Source of the DNA: Clostridia bacterium
Lineage (GTDB): Bacteria > Bacillota > Clostridia > TANB77 > UBA1234
Direction of reading: 5' to 3'
Assembly (NCBI GenBank): GCA_900753135.1
Contig: CAADXZ010000044.1
Coordinates: 1 to 9,041 of the forward strand
Length of the DNA: 9,041 nt
The notes under the pieces were generated by a model. That model was not told where the DNA came from and made no database searches. It worked only from the letters and a program-made list of their open reading frames with translations. The position numbers and the translations under genes were made by a program. The number at the start of each line of letters is the position of its first letter. Position 1 is the stretch's first letter. This document shows, one piece after another, positions 1-5,779 of this stretch.

Positions 1-447
1 TATTTGATAACTATCACCATACACATAATTATCTTTTGTGTAATACAACTTTACTATTACACTTTCCTGATTGTCTGAATTATCAAAATCAAATTCCACA
101 TTTGATAACTCATCTGTTATTAAAACATTGTTTCTATATAATTCATATATATTAAAAGTCTGTTCTTCTTTTTGTTCATTCGCTCTGTATTTTACAAGAT
201 ATTCAACACCATTATTTAATCTTAAATATTTCTCCGAAAACTCTAAAACTCTGTCTGCCGATTTTAAATCATCTAAGATGCAAGCTTGAGCCTTTAAAAC
301 TTCACTGCTTTTTTCACTTTTAATTGTTAAGTCAGCAATCTGAGACATAAAATTTATATTTAAAAAAGATAATGTTGCTAATATAACTACAGATACTATG
401 ATATAAACACTAAGTGAAAGTATCGTTACACCTCTATCTTTCTTCAT
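1..447 (-). CDS. prepilin-like protein, minor pilin/pseudopilin (partial, runs off the left edge)
   Basis: The reading frame opens at ATG 447-445 and stays open for 149 codons to position 1, so the C-terminus is missing. The start follows the TAA of the upstream prepilin with no gap and has AAGGGGGAG (461-453) 5 nt before it. The N-terminus reads MKKDRGVTILSLSVY: a short basic leader ending in Gly6, then a hydrophobic helix (about residues 7-33) and a mostly polar, charged globular part. This is a class III (type IV pilin) signal, with cleavage expected after Gly6 by the peptidase encoded two genes upstream. Residue +5 of the mature chain is Ser11, not the usual Glu. The product would be a minor pilin or pseudopilin of the PulJ/PilW or GspK kind that primes or caps the pilus; which one cannot be told from the fragment. 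The pilin call rests on the N-terminus and on context. Confidence 0.8.
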   Translation of the reverse strand, partial: MKKDRGVTILSLSVYIIVSVVILATLSFLNINFMSQIADLTIKSEKSSEVLKAQACILDDLKSADRVLEFSEKYLRLNNGVEYLVKYRANEQKEEQTFNIYELYRNNVLITDELSNVEFDFDNSDNQESVIVKLYYTKDNYVYGDSYQI

Positions 448-903
448 TTATACTCCCCCTTCAATTTTCAAAGTCTGCAACTCTAAAGTTCTTTTGCTCG
501 AAGGATTGCTCTTTTTAGTGTAGAACTGAACAGATGCTGTTAACATCTTTACTTTAGAATCATCATAACTTACACCATTTTTAGGTGGAAGATTTTCTAA
601 TGTTGTTGTTACAACCAAATTATATTTTTTTATTTCTGTAAGTGTAACTTTTTTTCCTTCAACATCTTCAATTACTCTAGTATCAGCCGGATTATCAGTT
701 ATTGAGTAATCTTCAATATCCATCAATTCACATTCCATAGCTTTTATTAGATATGACATAGCTATGTTTTTTTGTTCTATCAACCTGTAATTACTACAAG
801 TACCACTAAGCATAGATATAGCACAAGTCATAAATATTGATATAAGTATTAATCCAACTCCTACTTCTATTAAAGAATAGCCTTTTTGTGATTTTAATTT
901 CAT
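448..903 (-). CDS. type IV prepilin (minor pilin/pseudopilin)
   Basis: This 151-residue protein has a textbook class III signal: MKLKSQKG|YSLIEV, with cleavage expected between Gly8 and Tyr9, Glu at +5 (Glu13) and an uninterrupted hydrophobic stretch to about residue 32. After cleavage and N-methylation by the prepilin peptidase encoded just upstream, the mature protein would pack into a pilus or pseudopilus through this helix. The small globular part (about residues 40-151) ends in strand-like segments (VKMLTASVQFYTK, RTLELQTLKIEGGV). It has Cys27, Cys36 and Cys58 and no obvious C-terminal disulfide loop. Start ATG 903 is supported by AAGGAG (916-911) at 7 nt spacing. It lies 25 nt after the peptidase gene and abuts the next prepilin gene. 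Its size and its place among assembly genes suggest a minor pilin rather than the major subunit, but that is inference. Confidence 0.9.
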   Translation of the reverse strand: MKLKSQKGYSLIEVGVGLILISIFMTCAISMLSGTCSNYRLIEQKNIAMSYLIKAMECELMDIEDYSITDNPADTRVIEDVEGKKVTLTEIKKYNLVVTTTLENLPPKNGVSYDDSKVKMLTASVQFYTKKSNPSSKRTLELQTLKIEGGV

Positions 904-928
904 ATAAAAACTCCTTTAACATATATTT

Positions 929-1789
929 TTAACCTATGTTATTATTTATAAGCTCTGCTACAGGTAGTAAATATCTTGCAAATATTATTGTAATTACAGT
1001 ACTTATACTTAAGAAATATCCAAAAGGTATCTGCTTATATTTCTTTATAAATGTCAATACACTACCTATAACAACAGCAAGTGCAATAGATATTATTTGC
1101 ATTCCAAATCCCATAAATAATCCTATCATTGAAATATACTCTATATCTCCAAAACCAAAAGGTAATTTTTCTTTTCCTATTAACTTGTACAATACTAAGT
1201 TTATAACTAGCAAAAATAAAGGAATAAGCACAAAGCCAATCATATTGTATTTCATTGTAATTCCAAAGAATGAATTGTATAATCCATACAATAACGATAC
1301 TGCTATTCCATATATTAAAGTTCCACCGTGTATTTCATATTTTTCTTTGTCTATTCCACCTATTATAAATAATGAACAAACAAAAAGATATACAAAAAAT
1401 AAATTTACAAATTCATAAATCGAGCTATAAATACTAATATTTTTCATTAAAGCGATAAGTACAAAAGTTAAACCAGAAAAAACTTCTAACAACACATATC
1501 TGCATCTTATTTTTTCACCGCAATATCTGCACTTACCACCAAGAAAAATATAACTAAAAACAGGAATTAGGTCCCAGAAGTTAAGTTTGTGATTACATGT
1601 TGTGCAATGAGATCTTTGATGCGTTATATCTTCCTTTCTTGGTAATCTGTATACTGCAAGTGAAAAAAAACTTCCAAAAACAGTACCTGATATAAATATT
1701 GCTATAAATAGTATAATGTTCATATTTTTCATTCCATTCTTAATAATTAAAGGATACACTTCAAAAGCATATCCTTGATTTTTACACAT
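929..1789 (-). CDS. pilD: type IV prepilin peptidase (A24 aspartic protease, PilD-type)
   Basis: This polytopic membrane enzyme cuts the class III leader from prepilins on the cytoplasmic side and in many homologues methylates the new N-terminus. The N-terminal domain has GTVFGSFFSLAVYRLPR (about 35-51) followed by two CxxC pairs, Cys62/Cys65 and Cys87/Cys90, as in the zinc-binding PF06750 domain. Glu102 lies in LLEVFSGL. The A24 peptidase part has Asp147 (GGIDKEKYEIHGG) and Asp215 in FGFGD (the GxGD motif), the two expected catalytic aspartates. The C-terminal IPFGYFL segment is also typical. About eight hydrophobic segments are visible, and 286 residues is near the family length. Its substrates are the two prepilins encoded next. 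The start is uncertain. ATG 1789 leaves only 11 nt after the previous gene but has GGGG 16 nt upstream, too far for a good site. Met20 (1732) or Met23 (1723) would give the usual short N-terminus before the first helix. Confidence 0.93.
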   Translation of the reverse strand: MCKNQGYAFEVYPLIIKNGMKNMNIILFIAIFISGTVFGSFFSLAVYRLPRKEDITHQRSHCTTCNHKLNFWDLIPVFSYIFLGGKCRYCGEKIRCRYVLLEVFSGLTFVLIALMKNISIYSSIYEFVNLFFVYLFVCSLFIIGGIDKEKYEIHGGTLIYGIAVSLLYGLYNSFFGITMKYNMIGFVLIPLFLLVINLVLYKLIGKEKLPFGFGDIEYISMIGLFMGFGMQIISIALAVVIGSVLTFIKKYKQIPFGYFLSISTVITIIFARYLLPVAELINNNIG

Positions 1790-1800
1790 TTATATTTTGA

Positions 1801-2196
1801 CTATTCCCCAGATACGCCTTGACCACCAACATCACTTGTTTGTGATTGTGTATAATTAGATGAACTTACAAGTTCATTTGGTAAATCGTTTTCTCCTCCG
1901 CCATTTTTGAAAGGATTAACCGTTCCTGGAACGTATCTAACTTCTGTTTGATAAATTTCAAGTTCTGATGAAGATGTTGAAAATGTTTCTGTTGCATCTT
2001 GTGCATCTTGTATATCACCAACAACTTGATAATTACTCTTAACAAGTTGCACATATTTTTCGGCATTTGGAATTTCTATATTGTATGGAATATAATTTTT
2101 AAAAACGAATAATCCTCCAAACGCAACAACTACTATTACCATTAAGATTATTGCAACTTCTTTTATTGTTAGTAAAATCTTTTTCTTTTTATCCAT
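1801..2196 (-). CDS. single-pass membrane protein of the pilus operon, function unknown
   Basis: The protein has 131 residues: a Lys-rich cytoplasmic start (MDKKKK), one membrane helix (about 12-32), an extracytoplasmic stalk-like part (about 35-90) and a low-complexity Ser/Gly/Asn/Gln tail (97-131). ATG 2196 is chosen because AGGAGG (2209-2204) stands 7 nt before it; a TTG two codons earlier would overlap that site's spacer. I do not recognise a family. The motif RYVPGTVNPFKNGG (87-100) recalls the Pro-Phe-rich stretch that precedes the folded part of PilP or GspC, but the folded domain is absent, as is a lipobox. The gene lies between pilO and the prepilin peptidase gene, 17 nt after pilO, where a Gram-negative operon would have pilP. 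A small accessory subunit of the PilMNO platform is a reasonable guess, without sequence proof. Confidence 0.85.
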   Translation of the reverse strand: MDKKKKILLTIKEVAIILMVIVVVAFGGLFVFKNYIPYNIEIPNAEKYVQLVKSNYQVVGDIQDAQDATETFSTSSSELEIYQTEVRYVPGTVNPFKNGGGENDLPNELVSSSNYTQSQTSDVGGQGVSGE

Positions 2197-2203
2197 TAAC
2201 AAA

Positions 2204-2209
2204 CCTCCT
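2204..2209 (-). promoter_or_regulatory. ribosome binding site that fixes the start of the 131-residue protein
   Basis: AGGAGG on the minus strand lies 7 nt before ATG 2196. An in-frame TTG at 2202-2200 would sit only 1 nt after it, so the ATG is the real start. Confidence 0.8.
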
Positions 2210-2213
2210 ATTA

Positions 2214-2816
2214 TTACACCTCTGGAGCACTTGGTGTTGTAATTACCCTGATTCCTTCAACTTTGAAGTTTGCTTTAACTACAGAATCAGAACTTCCTCC
2301 TTGAACAACAATTCCGTCTATTTCAAAATTTAAGTCAACATCGTTTTCTAAGTCATATATGAAATTTATTACTGAAATATATTTTCCTGTAACATCAAAT
2401 GTAAGTGATTGTTCAACATTATTTGGCGTCATTTTAAATTTTACGTCATTATCAGAAGCATAGTTACCAACTTTAATCCATAAGTAATCAAGTAAGTATC
2501 TTTCTATTTTGTTTGCTTCAGCAATCTCTTTTTCAGAAGCTGTTGTAGCAAGCATATCATATTCTTGCTTTCTAGCTTCATAATTTTGCATCGACTTTTC
2601 AACTTTACTTTCTTCAATAACTAGTTCGTTCTTATTCTTGGTGTTCAAGGTTGATAATTTCGAATCTAACGTTTCTTTATCACTCACAACCTCTTTATAA
2701 CTAGGAACATCTAATGATATAGGTCCTAAGACCGTTTCATACCCTTGTGAAGCAAATAACCAAGTAGAGTATCCAGTCAAACCAATTATTAATATTAATA
2801 AAACTTTTTTAATCAT
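2214..2816 (-). CDS. pilO: type IV pilus assembly protein PilO-like
   Basis: This 200-residue bitopic membrane protein has one N-terminal membrane helix (about 4-22), a charged, probably coiled-coil segment (about 45-105) and a C-terminal alpha/beta domain (about 110-192), with the segment GKYISVINFIYDLENDV near the middle. This is the PilO layout: short cytoplasmic tail, helix, coiled coil, ferredoxin-like domain. PilO dimerises with PilN through these parts and, with PilM, forms the platform that aligns the assembly motor with the growing pilus. Its ATG (2816-2814) overlaps the TGA of the upstream PilM-PilN gene in ATGA, and the nearest purine run (GTGGGG) is poor, so translation is probably coupled to that gene. 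This fits stoichiometric production of PilN and PilO. Sequence conservation in PilO is weak, so the call leans on architecture and gene order. Confidence 0.85.
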   Translation of the reverse strand: MIKKVLLILIIGLTGYSTWLFASQGYETVLGPISLDVPSYKEVVSDKETLDSKLSTLNTKNKNELVIEESKVEKSMQNYEARKQEYDMLATTASEKEIAEANKIERYLLDYLWIKVGNYASDNDVKFKMTPNNVEQSLTFDVTGKYISVINFIYDLENDVDLNFEIDGIVVQGGSSDSVVKANFKVEGIRVITTPSAPEV

Positions 2817-4594
2817 GGCAAAACCCCACTAATTTCAATTTTTATATTGCTATCAACACTTTTTACTTGCATATCTACATTAAGCAAAGCATTTTCTATT
2901 TTTAGTTTTGATACTAAGTAACCAAGTTGTGCATATTGACCAGATTCAGCACTTATTGTAACAGCACCTGTATCTTGAATATTTATTGTTTTAACGCTAA
3001 CATTTGCAGGCATTATAAACATTAATTTACTTAAGAAGTTAGGTATGTCATAAGTTTTCTTTGATTGCTTATTTATCTTTGCTATTATTGCACTCAACTT
3101 ATTAGTTATTTCAACATATTTATTAGCTGCATCATCCAAATAAGCCGCATCTGATTTTGCATTAGCTATTGCAACATCAACAGAAGCAATTTCTTTTTCA
3201 ACAGCTTGTTTTTTTTCTGCAATAACCTTAGTTGAATATATAGCAAGTCCAGAATAAACAAGCGTAGCTGAAATTGTTAGAGCTGCAAACCTTCCTAGCC
3301 ATAAGTCAAGTACTCCGAAACCGTTATCATCCTCTTTTTCTCCAACATCTGCTGAAATATCAGGTGATATGTTAGCCTCTCCAAGACTCGTTATAGTGCT
3401 TTCTGGCATCTCGCCGTCATCAAAATCAACCTTAACCTTTCCGCGTTTCTTTTTTGATGTTCCTGGTGGAGAATTTAGTTTTTTAGTAACTTCAGAAATC
3501 TTATTTTTTACTTCTTCAAATCTTTCTTTTAATTTCAAAGTCTTTTCTAAATCTTTAAGAGCACCAAAGTTAACGGCTGCCTTAGCACCTATATTAAAGT
3601 CTAGCTCTTTAGTAACTTTTCCAAGTCCGTCTAGTGCCAAAGCTATAGCACTGTTTACTTCTATAATATCTTTTGTGTTTGAAGATGTACCATTTACAAA
3701 GAATGGTCTAAGAATTGTACATTCTTTATCTGTAAACACTTCGCTAAAGTATAAATCAATGTTATTTATTACTGCACCAGTACCAGTTATATATATGTTT
3801 TTAATATTTTTCAAAAATGGCTTAAGTTTTTCTTCAGCAGTTTGCCTAATCTCATATAATGTTGGAATTATAACATCTAATATTTCTCTGTCTTCATCTT
3901 CTGAAGCATCATATGTTGATTCCAAATATGCAGAGACCTTTTTACAAGCCTCATAACCTTTAGCATACGAATTGTATTTTTCTGCTAACTTGTCTATTAT
4001 CTCGCTTGCACCTAAAGATATATAATCAAGATATTGAATCTCAGTACTATGAAGCACTGTAATAGTTGTTCTATCTTCAATGTTAATTATTGCACAGTCT
4101 TCTTCAATTCCCTGATTTTCAAACAAGTTTTTCATACTTGCTGGCAATGGTGATATTGACGCAACTTTATAATTATCATACATAGTTCCTATATTAGCTA
4201 TTTCACTCTTTGTTGTCGCAACACAAACAATTCCATTTTTATCTTGAATTCCTGTATTTTGAAAGACTAAATATCTTAATTCAGAAACATTTAGAGGAAC
4301 ACCTCTGGCAGCACCGACACTTTCATATTCAGATGTTACCAAATCTGTTATATCTTTTTTCTTTAGATTGTTAAAAACTTTTGTATTGTAATATTCTTCA
4401 TTTGATAGTGCAACTGAAATTGGACCTCTCGGCATTCCAACTTCCAAAGCTATTTCATTTACTGTGGTTTGAATATTATCATAGAATTTAACACCAAAAG
4501 CGTCCAAGGTGTACTTCTCTGAGTTTCTATCAGTTGTCAGCTTTGCGTATTTAACCATATTCTTATCTGTGTATAATCCTAAGCAACTTGGCAT
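2813..4594 (-). CDS. pilMN: PilM-PilN fusion, type IV pilus alignment platform
   Basis: The protein has 593 residues. Residues 1-345 have the layout of the actin-like PilM fold, including an adenosine-type motif (IYITGTGAVINNIDLYF, about 267-283). A charged, disordered linker (about 350-430, with KKKRGKVK) leads to one membrane helix (about 434-453), a coiled coil (about 455-510) and a PilN-like C-terminal domain (about 515-593) with IPNFLSKLMFIMPANVSVKTINIQ and YAQLGYLVSKLKIENALLNVDM. Separate PilM binds the cytoplasmic tail of PilN; here both are one chain, as known for PilMN of Clostridioides difficile. The first phosphate loop, DIG(S/T) in PilM, is replaced by LGLYTDKN (5-12), and the second reads NIEDRTT, so ATP binding may be weakened. 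ATG 4594 has GGGGA 6 nt upstream. The gene follows the SLH-like gene by 22 nt and overlaps pilO by 4 nt. Confidence 0.9.
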   Translation of the reverse strand: MPSCLGLYTDKNMVKYAKLTTDRNSEKYTLDAFGVKFYDNIQTTVNEIALEVGMPRGPISVALSNEEYYNTKVFNNLKKKDITDLVTSEYESVGAARGVPLNVSELRYLVFQNTGIQDKNGIVCVATTKSEIANIGTMYDNYKVASISPLPASMKNLFENQGIEEDCAIINIEDRTTITVLHSTEIQYLDYISLGASEIIDKLAEKYNSYAKGYEACKKVSAYLESTYDASEDEDREILDVIIPTLYEIRQTAEEKLKPFLKNIKNIYITGTGAVINNIDLYFSEVFTDKECTILRPFFVNGTSSNTKDIIEVNSAIALALDGLGKVTKELDFNIGAKAAVNFGALKDLEKTLKLKERFEEVKNKISEVTKKLNSPPGTSKKKRGKVKVDFDDGEMPESTITSLGEANISPDISADVGEKEDDNGFGVLDLWLGRFAALTISATLVYSGLAIYSTKVIAEKKQAVEKEIASVDVAIANAKSDAAYLDDAANKYVEITNKLSAIIAKINKQSKKTYDIPNFLSKLMFIMPANVSVKTINIQDTGAVTISAESGQYAQLGYLVSKLKIENALLNVDMQVKSVDSNIKIEISGVLP

Positions 4595-4616
4595 ATTCTT
4601 TCCCCTTTTCTATTAA

Positions 4617-5447
4617 TTACTGAACTTCTTCAACTGTACTATCTTCTTCTGTATTTTCACTCTCTGTTGGATTAAAATCAAATATTTCAAATCTTTTTAA
4701 GAACGTAAACATCTCAGCATAAGTCAAATTCTTAGATAAGCCTAGTTCTTGTCCTTCCGTATCAAATCCCAATAAAACGCCTGCATCGCTAAATTCTTTT
4801 ATTATATCTTCTTCAGATAAATCTCTTTCTGATAGCAAACTAAACATTAAAACAAGAAATTCTCCTCTTGATATATCGCCAAAATAAGGTTTTATATTGT
4901 ATGTTACAAGTTCTCTATATTTAACTGCTCCTAAACTGTTTAAGACATATGTTCTATAAGAATCATCATCAATTTTAACTGCTGCACTATATTTAACAAG
5001 AGATAAGTATAAATTTATAGTTTTAATATTGTCTCTGCTAAGTAAGTTTGCATTCTCATTAATAGTCTTTTTTATATGTTCGGTATATGTTGCTACATTT
5101 CTATACTCTTTAGGTGTTAACACTTCTTTATTTAAGTAAGTATTAATCTCTTCAACAATTCCATCAAGTGCCTTATTAAAGTTGTTTGAAGCATTGTGCT
5201 GAACTACATTCTTCTTTGGTGTTACATTTTTATACTTCAAATACTTGATAAGCGTAGAATAGAAATTTTCGTGAGATACTTTATTATTAAGTGCAGAATT
5301 GTTTGCAAGTGCAGTCAATCTTTTTGACCTAGCCCATTCATAGCCTGGTAATCCCCACCAAGCAGCAAATACAGTAGTAGACATCACTGTAAAAAGTACA
5401 CTTAAAATTAAAATAAGCTTTATTATTTTAGAACTTTTCTTCTTCAT
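4617..5447 (-). CDS. secreted protein with SLH-like segments, first gene of the pilus operon
   Basis: The protein has 276 residues. A Sec signal peptide (MKKKSSKIIKLILILSVLFTVMSTTVFA, cut probably after Ala28) leads to a protein without further membrane helices. The C-terminal part resembles S-layer homology repeats: ISRGEFLVLMFSLL (192-205) matches the end of one repeat, and EFSDAGVLLGFDT with LTYAEMFTFLKRF (219-253) looks like a full one. A weaker copy may lie right after the signal (GYEWARSK with VSHENFYSTLIKYL, about 35-70). The middle (about 85-185) is helical and unrecognised; the last 18 residues are acidic. SLH domains bind pyruvylated secondary cell-wall polymer, so this could be a wall-bound partner of the pilus. 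That role is inferred from position. ATG 5447 is chosen over an in-frame TTG at 5480 because AAGGTG (5460-5455) stands 7 nt before it and the signal peptide begins there. Confidence 0.82.
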   Translation of the reverse strand: MKKKSSKIIKLILILSVLFTVMSTTVFAAWWGLPGYEWARSKRLTALANNSALNNKVSHENFYSTLIKYLKYKNVTPKKNVVQHNASNNFNKALDGIVEEINTYLNKEVLTPKEYRNVATYTEHIKKTINENANLLSRDNIKTINLYLSLVKYSAAVKIDDDSYRTYVLNSLGAVKYRELVTYNIKPYFGDISRGEFLVLMFSLLSERDLSEEDIIKEFSDAGVLLGFDTEGQELGLSKNLTYAEMFTFLKRFEIFDFNPTESENTEEDSTVEEVQ

Positions 5448-5454
5448 TATTTCA

Positions 5455-5460
5455 CACCTT
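5455..5460 (-). promoter_or_regulatory. ribosome binding site that fixes the start of the SLH-like protein
   Basis: AAGGTG on the minus strand lies 7 nt before ATG 5447. The upstream in-frame TTG at 5480-5478 has no such site, so the 11 extra residues it would add are not translated. Confidence 0.7.
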
Positions 5461-5499
5461 TTCAAATAATTTAATGTCAAATTTCATGACCTTTAAATA

Positions 5500-5521
5500 C
5501 CGTACAGCCTAGGGAACTCCC
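5500..5521 (-). other. GC-rich island in the leader of the pilus operon
   Basis: About 14 of 22 bases are G or C in a leader that is otherwise almost all A/T. It contains the self-complementary stretches GGGA-AC-TCCC (5512-5521) and CCTAGG (5508-5513). These overlap, so alternative foldings are possible. It would lie early in the untranslated leader if the promoter proposed at 5569-5541 is right. I cannot match it to a riboswitch class from memory. It may be a regulator-binding site or part of an RNA fold. Confidence 0.4.
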
Positions 5522-5540
5522 AATTTTCTAATTCGACAAT

Positions 5541-5569
5541 ATTTTATATATTTACGCCTTTAAAATCAA
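5541..5569 (-). promoter_or_regulatory. candidate sigma-A promoter of the pilus operon
   Basis: On the minus strand TTGATT (5569-5564) and TAAAAT (5546-5541) are separated by 17 bp, close to the vegetative consensus. Transcription would begin near 5534 and give a leader of about 87 nt before ATG 5447. The whole region is A/T-rich, so chance matches are likely; the ileS terminator just upstream makes a separate promoter here necessary. Confidence 0.45.
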
Positions 5570-5574
5570 CCATT

Positions 5575-5590
5575 GTTACCAAATTGTAAC
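5575..5590. repeat. short inverted repeat next to the candidate promoter (possible operator)
   Basis: GTTAC-CAAATT-GTAAC is a perfect 5-bp inverted repeat with a 6-bp spacer. On the minus strand it ends 5 bp before the -35 element proposed at 5569-5564. Its place and size suit a dimeric regulator, but it is short and may be chance. Confidence 0.3.
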
Positions 5591-5680
5591 TAACATGTAA
5601 TATAAATGTAATATTTATTTGTGTATTTTTATATATATTTTTTCCACTTTTTTTAAATCTATCCAGTTGATAACAATTTT

Positions 5681-5714
5681 ATAAATACAAAATTAATAAT
5701 AATTTTGTATTTAT
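5681..5714. repeat. perfect 15-bp AT-rich inverted repeat with a 4-nt loop
   Basis: ATAAATACAAAATTA and its exact reverse complement flank ATAA. Only two base pairs are G-C. On the plus strand the right arm runs into TTTTT, but no plus-strand gene lies upstream that would need a terminator. On the minus strand it is followed by AAAATTG, so it is not a standard terminator for ileS, which already has one at 5766-5737. Function unknown. Confidence 0.6.
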
Positions 5715-5736
5715 TTTTATGAATTAATTTCATCTC

Positions 5737-5766
5737 AAAAAGGTCTCCCTTTTTCGGAAGACCTTT
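5737..5766 (-). terminator. ileS: rho-independent terminator of ileS
   Basis: The minus strand folds AAAGGTCTTCC with GGGAGACCTTT (11 positions, one A-C mismatch) around the 6-nt loop GAAAAA, followed by a short U run (5741-5737). It begins 13 nt after the ileS stop codon and separates ileS from the pilus operon on the same strand. Confidence 0.88.
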
Positions 5767-5779
5767 CTTAATACAGATA

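Noticed and set aside
936..1418. Plus-strand open frame of 160 codons opposite the prepilin peptidase gene
   Set aside because: Its Ile/Pro/Asn-rich translation mirrors the membrane segments of the peptidase on the other strand; no independent evidence.
3369..3956. Plus-strand open frame of 195 codons opposite the pilMN gene
   Set aside because: It lies wholly inside a well-supported gene on the other strand and its Ser/Phe/Leu-rich composition is that of a complementary-strand shadow.
5475..5480. TTGACA as a perfect -35 box right before the SLH-like gene
   Set aside because: No -10-like hexamer follows at 16-18 bp, and transcription would start in or after the ribosome binding site.
5448..5480. 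TTG start at 5480 giving an 11-residue N-terminal extension of the SLH-like protein
   Set aside because: The good ribosome binding site lies inside this extension and the signal peptide begins at ATG 5447.
5681..5714. Second terminator of ileS
   Set aside because: The stem is almost only A-T pairs and on the minus strand it is followed by A residues; the GC-containing hairpin at 5766-5737 already serves.
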